DNA of 64,000 nucleotides from Actinocrinis sp035946395. Lineage in GTDB: Bacteria > Actinomycetota > Actinomycetes > Streptomycetales > Catenulisporaceae. A program made the position numbers and the translations under genes. The notes beneath the pieces were generated by a model, which worked only from the letters and a program-made list of their open reading frames with translations, did no database searches and was not told where the DNA came from. Position 1 is the stretch's first letter. Each line of letters begins with the position of its first letter. Positions 24,457-33,100 of this stretch are shown here, one piece after another. Location: positions 29,077 through 93,076 of the forward strand of contig NZ_DASYZI010000373.1 of assembly GCF_035946395.1 (NCBI RefSeq), given 5' to 3'.

Positions 24457-26070
24457 CTACTGCCCGGATTCGTCCGGCTCGTCGTCGGTGGGCTGAGGGC
24501 CGTCCGCGTCCCCGCCGGTGATCGTGTTCGCGGTCGCGGGTGACAGGTCGGCGGGCACGTACGTTTCGTTGGCCACGATCGCCCGTTCGATCGGGGCGAG
24601 GGCGTGGCCCAGCGCCCTGCAGCATTCGAGCCAGCGGCGCGCGTCCGCGCGCCCGGACTGGACGTAGGAACCGGTGTCCGTGCGCCACATGTCGTTGGTC
24701 AGCGCCTTCTCGTACGCCGTGGCGACCGGCGCGAAGGTGAGCAGGATCAGCCGCCGCTGCCCGGCCGTGGTGACCGCGCCGCTGAACGCCTCGGGCTTGC
24801 TCGACGACAGTCCGAGGAATTCCGCCAGCCGCTCGCGGGCCTGGTAGTCGGCGGCGTACCTGCGCATCGGCTCGGGCATCGACAGATACGTCTGCGCACT
24901 GAACCTGGTGATCAGGTCGGCATCCTCGCGCGAGAGCGACGTGCGCGCCAGCAGTTCGGTCAGCCACTTGCGCCGGTTGATCTCAGCGGCCTTATGGTCC
25001 TTGTTGCCCCGGATCACCAGCCGCCGCGCGGCGCTCGTCTCCGCCTTGCTCTGCGGGTCGCCCGACGTGCCGCCTGGCGCGTGCGTCGTGCTTGAAGCCC
25101 AGCGGTCCACGTGGCCGTGCGCGGCGAAGTCCTCGCAGAAGTAGGACACGCGCGGTTCGCCATACCGCTCGAACACCGCGACGTGCCCGGGGCAGGCGGC
25201 GTGCGCCTGCTCGTCGATCTCCGCGCCGTCCTGGGTACGCAGCCGCAGCAGCCGCCTGCCCGCGTCGGGCTCCTCGTCGAGCACGCGCACACCGGCGGCG
25301 GTCAACTCGGCCCGGATCGGTTCGCGCCGGGCCCGCTCCTCGCGCTCCAGGATCTCGCGCTCGACCTGGTAGCTGAAGCTGTCGTCCTCGGCGGCCTCGA
25401 TCAGACGCGCGGTGGCCGCCGGATCCCCGGCGAAATCGTGAAGCGCCGCGAGCTCGCTCAGCGTCCACTCGTAGCCGGACTCGATCGCAGCCGTCTTCGT
25501 CTCCTGCGGCAGGGCGGCGACCGTCAGTGCCTCGGCCACCTGCTCCCGCTTGCCGTACGCCTTCGCCAGGCGCGTTTTCGACGCTCCTGCCTGGGCGGCG
25601 GCGAACAGGGCCGCCGACTCCTCGAACGCGGTCAGCGCCGTCTTGTGCCGCGAAGTGATCAGCATGTCCAGGTACTGACCCGCCTCGTCGGCGGCGCGCG
25701 CCGCGTCGAAGGTGTACGGGACCTGCTCCAAGCCGACCTTGCGCGCGGCGGCGAACCGCTTGTGCCCGTCGATGATCCGGAACACCCCCGGCTCGCTCGT
25801 GCCCGTGATCAGCAGGGGGATGCGGATGCCCTCGGCCCGCACGCTGCCGACGAACTCGGCATCGGGCGTGACGTCCGTGCGCACGTTGCCGGGGTGCGCG
25901 GCCAGCGCGCCGATGCTGATCGTCGCGACGGCCTGCGGGCCGGGCGCCGCCAGGTCCACGCCGGTACCCGTGTCAGGGGTCTCAGCCCGCGTCGGTGCGG
26001 GTCGGTCGGTGTCGAACTGCTCGGCGGCGTCGAGCACGGCGTTGACGTGGGAAGTGGTTGTGGTGGTCAT
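24457..26070 (-). CDS. ParB-like nuclease-fold protein
   Basis: 537 residues. Residues about 48-130 form the ParB/Srx N-terminal fold: HPGNVRTDV, then VGSVRAEGIRIPLLIT, and FRIIDGHKRFAAARKVG for the box II/III region. A helical middle section (about 135-250) includes an HTH-like ASKTRLAKAYGKREQVAEAL. Residues about 285-325 carry a possible Cys/His cluster (HAACPGHVAVF, YFCEDFAAHGH). No ParA lies next to it, so an adaptor or regulatory role is as likely as partition. A family 2 hairpin precedes the start by 37 bases. Confidence 0.88.
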   Translation of the reverse strand: MTTTTTSHVNAVLDAAEQFDTDRPAPTRAETPDTGTGVDLAAPGPQAVATISIGALAAHPGNVRTDVTPDAEFVGSVRAEGIRIPLLITGTSEPGVFRIIDGHKRFAAARKVGLEQVPYTFDAARAADEAGQYLDMLITSRHKTALTAFEESAALFAAAQAGASKTRLAKAYGKREQVAEALTVAALPQETKTAAIESGYEWTLSELAALHDFAGDPAATARLIEAAEDDSFSYQVEREILEREERARREPIRAELTAAGVRVLDEEPDAGRRLLRLRTQDGAEIDEQAHAACPGHVAVFERYGEPRVSYFCEDFAAHGHVDRWASSTTHAPGGTSGDPQSKAETSAARRLVIRGNKDHKAAEINRRKWLTELLARTSLSREDADLITRFSAQTYLSMPEPMRRYAADYQARERLAEFLGLSSSKPEAFSGAVTTAGQRRLILLTFAPVATAYEKALTNDMWRTDTGSYVQSGRADARRWLECCRALGHALAPIERAIVANETYVPADLSPATANTITGGDADGPQPTDDEPDESGQ

Positions 26071-26107
26071 GGTCCGTCCTGTTCTCGGTGGTTGGTTTCT
26101 CTTGGGG

Positions 26108-26141
26108 CCGCGCGGGTGGGGATGCCGCCCCGCCCGCGCGG
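26108..26141 (-). promoter_or_regulatory. family 2 hairpin, copy 3 (CGGCAT loop)
   Basis: A 14-bp stem (26108-26121 with 26128-26141) with one G-T pair; loop ATGCCG (plus strand). Followed on the minus strand by CCCCAAGAGAAACC and the ParB-like start. Confidence 0.75.
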
Positions 26142-26175
26142 ACGAGTGGGAAGCGCCGGGGACCGGCGTGTGGGG

Positions 26176-26364
26176 TCAGAAAGGTTCGGTGTCGCTCCGC
26201 TCGCAGCGCGGCGCGGGTGGGTCGTGCGGCTCACCCAGACCGGTGGGACAGTCCAGGCGGCAACGCACGCCGCCGGGGGCGCCGCAGTCCTCGCCCGGCG
26301 GGTCGTCCGGGTAGCCGAACAGCGGAGTGCGTGGGTATTCGCGCTCGTCGATGTCGTCGGTCAT
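26176..26364 (-). CDS. small acidic hypothetical protein
   Basis: 62 residues from the ATG at 26364-26362, with GGCGAGG upstream. Pro/Asp rich with four cysteines (DCGAPG, RCRLDCP, RCERSD) that could bind a metal. Lies between the DUF932 and ParB-like genes on the same strand. Confidence 0.6.
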   Translation of the reverse strand: MTDDIDEREYPRTPLFGYPDDPPGEDCGAPGGVRCRLDCPTGLGEPHDPPAPRCERSDTEPF

Positions 26365-26423
26365 GGTGACCTCGCCGGGTGTCAGCCGGTGGCCGGGCCG
26401 CTCGGCCCGGCCACGCGGGCGCG

Positions 26424-27581
26424 TCAGGCGGCGGCCAGTTCCATGGCGCGGATGCCCTGGGCTTCGAGTTCGTGCGCGTCGTCAGGGTCTTGGACGGTCT
26501 GGGCGTAGGAGGTCACGGCGTGCAGCACGCCTCCGGCCGTCAGGTCCCCGCCCCGGATGAAGTGGTCGAAGACGCCCTTGCGCTGCTCCTCGGTGAAGCG
26601 CAGCGTCTTGGACACCGACTTGATGGTCTCCTCCACGTCCGCGACCGGCGCGCCCGAGGTTCGCTCGATCTCTCGGATGTTCGCCTCGACGTAGTCCCGG
26701 TCCAGGAAGCGCCGCACGGTGTCGCGGGCCTGGGCGGTGTAGACCGCGAGGGTCTTGCGCTGGGTGTCGTCGCTCCACTCCACTCGGCCCTCGTCCAGCT
26801 TCGCGCCCAAGTGCACGGCGCGCACGACGTCCCTGGTCATCGGCATGCCGTTGTCGCAGATCTGGACGGTCAGTTGCGGGGTCATCGACAGCGAGCCGCA
26901 TCCGGTCTCGCTGTTGGAGATCAGCAGACCGGCGAACACGGTCGGGTTCTCGGCGCCGGTCCTGCCGCTGTACGGGCTGCGGTAGTTGCGCAGCAGGTAC
27001 GGCGCATAGCCGCGAATCTCCGGAGCCGTCAGGCGCACGTACATCCGCTGGTCCGACAGGTCACAGCTGGCGATGTCCACCTGCACGCCCGCCTGGCGCA
27101 CGCCGTCGAGGACGGCGGTGAGCACGTCGAAGTTATCGATGATCTTATATCCGTTGGACAGGAACGCCCGTGCCTGGCCGGTACCGCCGTCCTCGGCGCT
27201 CAGCGCCCGCACCAGGAAACGGCGCCCGTCGCGGCCAAGCCACTCGTTCACATTCGCGTCGTAAAGGTGCGGCGCCTCGGCGCGCATCCGCCGCAGATAT
27301 GGCAGCGGGACGCCGAGCTTGTCCGCGATGCCGCTCTCACACACGCCGGTCGGCTCGTAGGTGCCCGCGACCGAGGTCACGCCCTCGGCGGTGATCCGGC
27401 GCTCGGCCTGGTCGACGACCAGCATGCCGCCCTGTGCGCGGATAGCCGACGCCGGGGCGACCACGTCCACTTTGCGCTGCTGCTGCGAGTCCAGCCGGGT
27501 GGCCAAGTCTGCAAGGGTCGCGTTGCGCAGGTTGCGCTCGGACGAACGTGCGCGGGTCGGGGTGAGCACTGCACTGACCAT
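26424..27581 (-). CDS. DUF932 plasmid/phage-like protein
   Basis: 385 residues from the ATG at 27581. The central section (LSNGYKIIDNFDVLTAVLDG, VRLTAPEIRGYAPYLL, then CGSLSMTPQLTVQICDNGMP) and the C-terminal LGAKLDEGRVEWSDDTQRKT match the DUF932 family found on plasmids, phages and integrative elements. Its molecular role is unknown. A family 2 hairpin precedes the start by 34 bases. Confidence 0.85.
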   Translation of the reverse strand: MVSAVLTPTRARSSERNLRNATLADLATRLDSQQQRKVDVVAPASAIRAQGGMLVVDQAERRITAEGVTSVAGTYEPTGVCESGIADKLGVPLPYLRRMRAEAPHLYDANVNEWLGRDGRRFLVRALSAEDGGTGQARAFLSNGYKIIDNFDVLTAVLDGVRQAGVQVDIASCDLSDQRMYVRLTAPEIRGYAPYLLRNYRSPYSGRTGAENPTVFAGLLISNSETGCGSLSMTPQLTVQICDNGMPMTRDVVRAVHLGAKLDEGRVEWSDDTQRKTLAVYTAQARDTVRRFLDRDYVEANIREIERTSGAPVADVEETIKSVSKTLRFTEEQRKGVFDHFIRGGDLTAGGVLHAVTSYAQTVQDPDDAHELEAQGIRAMELAAA

Positions 27582-27615
27582 TAGAAGATCTCGCTCTCGG
27601 TTGTGTTCTTTGGGG

Positions 27616-27645
27616 ATCGAGTTGGGGATGCCGCCCCACCTCGAT
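27616..27645 (-). promoter_or_regulatory. family 2 hairpin, copy 4 (CGGCAT loop)
   Basis: Stem 27616-27627 with 27634-27645, 11 pairs of 12, loop ATGCCG (plus strand). The arms (ATCGAG and CTCGAT ends) are unrelated to the other copies, but the loop and the trailing CCCCAAAGAACACA are kept. 34 bases before the DUF932 start. Confidence 0.75.
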
Positions 27646-27760
27646 GGGTTAATTAAATCACGGGCACGCTAGCCTGGCAAGTCAAAATACCAGCTCAGAA
27701 GCCACCTTTATCAATCCGTGACAGTGTATCCATGTAATGATAAATAGGCGAGAAAGCGGG
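27646..27760 (-). promoter_or_regulatory. AT-rich stretch, probable promoter region of the DUF932 gene
   Basis: An unusually AT-rich block (TTAATTAAATCA near 27650-27661; TAATGATAAATAGG near 27736-27749) in a GC-rich setting, just upstream of the family 2 hairpin. TTGACT occurs on the minus strand near 27680, but no well-spaced -10 box is seen. Confidence 0.4.
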
Positions 27761-27835
27761 AAAAACCTTGCCCCCGACCACTTCCCCCGGCCCTCCAACA
27801 GCTGCCAACGGGTCCGGGGCCCAGAGGCCTGGCGG

Positions 27836-27922
27836 GTCAAGGGTCGGCCAACGGCCGATCGCGAACACTGGCCGGCCAGCCTCTCAAGCTGCTGCGACGC
27901 GAGCGCAGCGAGCGCCCTTGAC
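27836..27922 (-). other. long stem-loop, possible diverged family 1 structure
   Basis: GTCAAGGG (27836-27843) pairs with CCCTTGAC (27915-27922). The first inner hairpin is TCGGCC-AAC-GGCCGA (27844-27858), placed as hairpin 1 in family 1. The second half is longer and does not fold the same way. Confidence 0.45.
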
Positions 27923-28134
27923 GCGACCGGACTGCCCCGGAAACTGGGCAGCGGGAGGGCCGGTTCTGTCGGATTGTGCCGGTATCGTCGCTCCATGCCG
28001 ATAAGCGCGGGGAGCACCCCTAGGGAAAGGTCTTCATCCGGGCGATACAGGCTGGCCAGCGCGGCAGTCCGGATCGCAGAAGTCAGAGGGCGAATGTCCG
28101 CGAAGCTCAGGCCGACACGTATGGGGGTGGGTTG

Positions 28135-29820
28135 GTGTCGGTGAGGCTGTGGACGTTCGTCACGGACGGCCGGCGGTATGCGGCGCAGGGGGTCTCGGCG
28201 ATCTCGCTGGAGAACGTTGGTGATCCTGTCTTGCTCTGGCGCACGAGCCGGGGCGGCGGAGTAGTTGCCGTCGGCTCTGTCGTCGAGAAAGAGGTAACGG
28301 TCGTCTCTCCGCGGCGGTTGAGCCTGCGCTCCATCGCCCGACCAACCGCCGCACCGGAACCGGCTGCGGAGAGCAGCCGCAAGGAGGCGCGGGCCGTCTA
28401 CACGGACTTCTGCTTGTCGAATCCCGTCTCGGTGGCGGCGTTGAACATTGCCGGTCTCGATCTGATCGTCCGTGCTGGCAGGGGCGGCGGATCAGAGGCC
28501 GGGAGAGGTTCGTTTTGCCCACTGGACCTTCGGGACGAACAGTGGACTGCGCTTCTTGAGTTGTTGCGAGCCGAGCGTGCGGCTGAGGAGAGTCCGCTGC
28601 TGTGGCCGATCGCGCCGGGCACGGTGCTGTACCGAAGCGAGGTCCACGACGTCTTCGGCGGCCCCCGCGGATGGGCGGAGTGCTCCAGCACGCGGACGAT
28701 GAACGACCTGCTTTTCGTCGACCGCCGGCCCGACGATCCGGAACTCATCCCTACCTGGGATGAGGATGTGCTGCGGGTCGCCGGGCAGGCCGCGGACGGC
28801 GACACACAGGCCGCAGTGACCGTGATCAGGCACCTCGACCGCGGCCGGGTGCTGCGCGTCTTCGAGGCTCGGGGCGAATTGTGCCAGTACATCGGAGAAT
28901 TCGTGGTTGATCAGGGACAGGCCGTTGAACGAAGGGTCGACGCCGGACGCAGGATGGTCTACCCGCGCTGGCGCGGCGGGCCGCAGAAGGGCGGCGTGCT
29001 GTCGGACTTCAAGGTCCCGATCCTCAGGATCCGCCAGCTCGCCGGTATCGAGGCGTTCAGAGGGCTGAGCGATCCGTTCGACAGGGCATCACCGGTGAAG
29101 CTCGGTCTTACCTCCTCGCCGCACGCGGCACAGCCGGAGCAGGCCGCCGGGCCGCCCGAGATGGCCAGCACCATCCGCGGTCTCATCGAGTTGGTCGAGC
29201 GGGATCCCGCAACGGCTCTCTCCCTGGAGGGGATCGATGCCGCAGAAGCGCTTCACACACTGGTGCAACGGCGGCGGCGCGAAGCGGACCTCGATCGACT
29301 TCGCGCGGCGGTCGCCGACCCGCGGACCCTGGAGGGAGAACTACAGAAGCTGCTCGAAGGCATGCTGTGGCTGTTCGGTGGTGGCTTCCTGCCGACCGGC
29401 GGCCGACGAATGCTGACCACGACGGACCAACTCGACCTCTCCCTTATCCGACCCGACGGCTCGCTCCACGGAGTTGAAATCAAGCGCGCGAGAATCCAAC
29501 CGCTCATGACAATGCATCGCGACTACCCCGTCTTCGGCCACGAGGTCTACAAAGCTGTGGCACAGGCCATGAACTACCTGACCCGCCTGGACCAGCAGCG
29601 TGACCGCATCCTGCTCGACCACGGTATCGACGCTCAGCGCGCCACGATGAGCGTACTTATCGGATCCGCGATTCACGCTGCCCCCTACGGCCCCGAGAAG
29701 ATCGCCAAAGCGGTCCGGATCCACAACGCGGGCCTCTCACGCATCCAGATCATTACCTACGACCAGCTTATCGACGAGGCTCAAGGGCTGATTTCCGGGT
29801 CCGGTAACCCCGCTGGCTGA
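28135..29820 (+). CDS. Shedu-type (SduA, DUF4263) nuclease with N-terminal reader-like domain
   Basis: 561 residues from a GTG at 28135 (GGGGGTGG upstream; a TTG at 28132 is also possible). The C-terminal part, about residues 395-545, matches the Shedu nuclease: ELQKLLEGMLWLFGGGF, DQLDLSLI, VEIKRAR as the E-x-K centre, then HEVYKAVAQAMNYL. Shedu is an anti-phage system acting as a PD-(D/E)XK nuclease. Residues about 165-260 (YRSEVHDVFGGPRGWAECSS, then RVLRVFEARGELCQYIGEF) resemble the SRA-like module preceding HNH domains in ScoMcrA-type modification-dependent enzymes. The reader assignment is weaker than the nuclease call. Stand-alone gene facing the STAND gene's direction; part of a defence cluster. 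Confidence 0.83.
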   Translation: MSVRLWTFVTDGRRYAAQGVSAISLENVGDPVLLWRTSRGGGVVAVGSVVEKEVTVVSPRRLSLRSIARPTAAPEPAAESSRKEARAVYTDFCLSNPVSVAALNIAGLDLIVRAGRGGGSEAGRGSFCPLDLRDEQWTALLELLRAERAAEESPLLWPIAPGTVLYRSEVHDVFGGPRGWAECSSTRTMNDLLFVDRRPDDPELIPTWDEDVLRVAGQAADGDTQAAVTVIRHLDRGRVLRVFEARGELCQYIGEFVVDQGQAVERRVDAGRRMVYPRWRGGPQKGGVLSDFKVPILRIRQLAGIEAFRGLSDPFDRASPVKLGLTSSPHAAQPEQAAGPPEMASTIRGLIELVERDPATALSLEGIDAAEALHTLVQRRRREADLDRLRAAVADPRTLEGELQKLLEGMLWLFGGGFLPTGGRRMLTTTDQLDLSLIRPDGSLHGVEIKRARIQPLMTMHRDYPVFGHEVYKAVAQAMNYLTRLDQQRDRILLDHGIDAQRATMSVLIGSAIHAAPYGPEKIAKAVRIHNAGLSRIQIITYDQLIDEAQGLISGSGNPAG

Positions 29821-30104
29821 CCTGGACGACGCAATAGCGAAAGGAGGGCCGAAGCGCAGCGGCGCCCACTATGGTACGGCGGTTGTAGGTATTCAGCCGT
29901 CGCGCCGCCTCAACAAGCTTGTCGGCATGTCTATTGTCACGCGCGGTGTCTTGCCAGGGTTTCTGGCATGGAGCAGGCACGAAGAACTGGACGTGAGGAG
30001 CGCTTGGAGGTTCACTGCGCTGGGCGGTCCTCTTCCGCGCGTACTAGACGATAAGTTCGGCGGAATCCCACGGGGGTGTCAGACCTCGATGCCACGATGG
30101 GCGC

Positions 30105-33100
30105 GTGAACTACGATTTGTCGCGCTTGGGGCCGGACGAGTTCGAGCACATGACCCAGGCCCTGGCGAAGGAAATGATCGGCGGCGGCGTCGAGGCGTAT
30201 GGCGACGGCAGCGACGGCGGGCGGGACGCCGCCTATCGCGGCGCAACCAGCTATCCCGCCCCTGGACCGGGAGCCTGGAACGGGTACATCGTCATCCAAG
30301 CCAAGTTCCGTGAGTCGACGGGCGGCAAACCGGTCGCGCAGTGGCTCAACGGGCATTTGGCGAGGGAACTCAGGCGTTGGGTGGCGCGGCGGGATCAGGG
30401 AATCGAGGTCCCGGAGTACCTGATCGTTTCGACGAACGTGGAGCTCACCTCGGTAGCAGGCGTCGGCGGGAAGGACCAGGTCGAGAAGAAGCTCCGGTCC
30501 TTGATCGGGCAGCTCGGTCTCCCGATCAGGGCGTGGCATATCTGGGATTACGTGGAGATCTGCCGGTTCCTCGACGTATGCGAAGGCGTCCGCCACGCAT
30601 ACGCCCACCTAATCACTCCTGGCGACGTGCTGACGAAACTGGAGATCGCGACTGACAAGCTCGCGGAAGCCGCGTTAAGTGCAGAGCAGACCCGGGCTCC
30701 CTCGCCGCCGGACGAGCTGCCTGCGCAGCGGCGCTTCCTGGTCGGTCGGCACACTGAGGCCGCGCGATGCATGGAGTTGGTTGACAACCGCGTCCCCGGA
30801 GAGAAGCCGAACTCGGCGGTGTGCCTGGTCGTCACCGGGGCGCCGGGGATCGGCAAAACAGCGCTGGCGCTGCACGTGGCTTGGCAGCTGCGGCCCACCC
30901 ACGACGGCGGGCAGGTCTACGTCACGTGCCGCGGCTCGGTCCGCGACGGCGAAGACCTGATCGACGCGCTGCTGCGCAGCTTCGACGCCGACGTGCCGCT
31001 GGCCGATATGTCTGCGGCTCAGCGCACGGCCAGACTTGCCCAGTTCATCCGCCGCGGTCGGTGCCTGATTCTCATTGACGACGTGCCAGCCGAGGACGCG
31101 CTGGCGCAACTGCTGTCCATCGACGGTGACTACACGGTCATCGCCACGTCCAGGGTGAAGCTGAGCGGACTCGCGGGGATGATCGAGTACGTCGACCTCG
31201 AACCGCTGACCCCAGAGGGCAGCACCGCGCTGGTGCGCCAGATCGTGGCAGAGGACCGGCTCAGTAGCGGCGAATTGAGTGCGCTCAGTGATATCTGCCG
31301 AGGCCATCCCCTCGCACTGCACATCGCCAGCTCCCGCATCGCGCGCAGACCCCTGACATCGGTGGCGGGATACCTCCGACAACTCGCGGACCCGGCCACC
31401 GGCATCACAGCGCTGCGCATCGGTGACGCAGCCGTGGGACCTGTGATCGAACTGAGCTACGCCGTGCTCTCCTCTGCGCAGCAGCAGCTTGTTCGCGCCC
31501 TCGGCACGCTGCCGCACATCACCGTCACGCCCGACGTTGCCGCGGCGGCGATCGCGGCCACGTATGAGGAGATCACTGCCGCCTCGATCGCCGAAGCCTG
31601 TGGCGAACTGGACGAACTCGTCGAATACAGCCTCATCGAACAGGTTGGCGACCAGCGGTTCGCGATGCACGAGATCCTGCACCGGTTCGCCCGGCTGAAA
31701 TCGGCCGAGCTGGATCAGGCCGCGCGTGTTGCCTCGGTGAGCAACGTCTGCCTCCTCTATGCGGTGCGCGGCGACCAAGCACTGCGCTTGATCGCGGCCG
31801 GGGACACGGCGAACGGCCAGGCGGAGAGCAAAGCGGAAGCTCTGCGCAGCTTCGAGGACGACCTGCCGGGCGCCATGGCTACCACGCAGATGGCGCACGG
31901 GATGCAGCTGTGGGACATGGTGGCGCTGCTCTCCGGCATGCTCAGTCCTGGCCTGCTGCTGCGCGGCAGATGGGTCACCATGGAACAGCTCCAGCGGCTG
32001 CTCTGGAGCGCGGGCCGGCACACGGGCAATCTAGCCTGGCAGGCTGCCGCAGCGCTCAACACCGGCTCGGCGCTCTCCCGTCTCGGCAAGACCGCTCAGG
32101 CGCTAGAAGCGCTCGCGGCGGGGGCCGAGATCGCTCGGCAGGACGGCAACGTCGAACTGATGGCCCTGGCCATGACCCAGCGTTGCACGATCGACCTGAA
32201 TCTCGGCGACGTCTCCCGGGCGCTTGCGATCCTGCGGGACCTGGCCAACGTTTGGAGGAGGCTGGGAAACGATCAAGCGCTCGCCATCGTGCTCAGCCAC
32301 CTCGCGAAAGCGTACGAATTCAAGGGCGACTACCGGCGCGCGCATCAGTACGTGGACAACTCCCGGCGGGTGGCCGAACGCGCCGGGTTCGCGAACAGCC
32401 TCGTCGACGCGACGGCGAGCGTCGAATGGCATATTGCCGCGATGCACGGCACCGGGGACCTGACCGCGATGGCCGAGCGCCGCATCGAGGCGGCGCGCGC
32501 CATCGGCGACCTGGAGGCTGAGGCAGCGGCTCTCGGGGAGCTGGCCCAGCACGAACTGATCCACGGCAACACCGGCGAGCAGATCGAGACCGCGCTGCGC
32601 AGCGCACTGGAGATCTACCGGGCCACCGGCGATAGCCGGGGCACTATCCGCGGCCTGGTGCTCGAAGGCTTCCTGCATGCGCGCCGCGGCGAGATCCAGG
32701 CCGCGTACGAGCGCTACATAGAGGCCGGGGAACTCGCTGAGCAGACCGGCGAGGTCGAGCAGCGCATCCAGATCTACCTCCAACTCGCCTGCCTGGTCGC
32801 GGACGGCGGGCGCAGCGATGAAGCCAACGAGCTGTTCGGTGCCGCAATCGAGCTCGCCGTGGGTAGCGGAAGTGAGCGGATGCACATGTTCGCGCTCATG
32901 AGATTCGCGGACAGCCTTCTGATCCGGGAGGACTACCACATGTCGCTTGAGGTCAGCGCCGAAGCCGTCAAGTACGCCGAGAAGAGCCAGGACGTCGAGA
33001 CGGCCGGCGAGATCCGGATCATCCATGCCGAGGCGCTGTTCAAGACCGGCTCGTGGAGGACGGCCGCGACCCTGCTTGAGCAAGAAGTCGAGCGGGCAGG

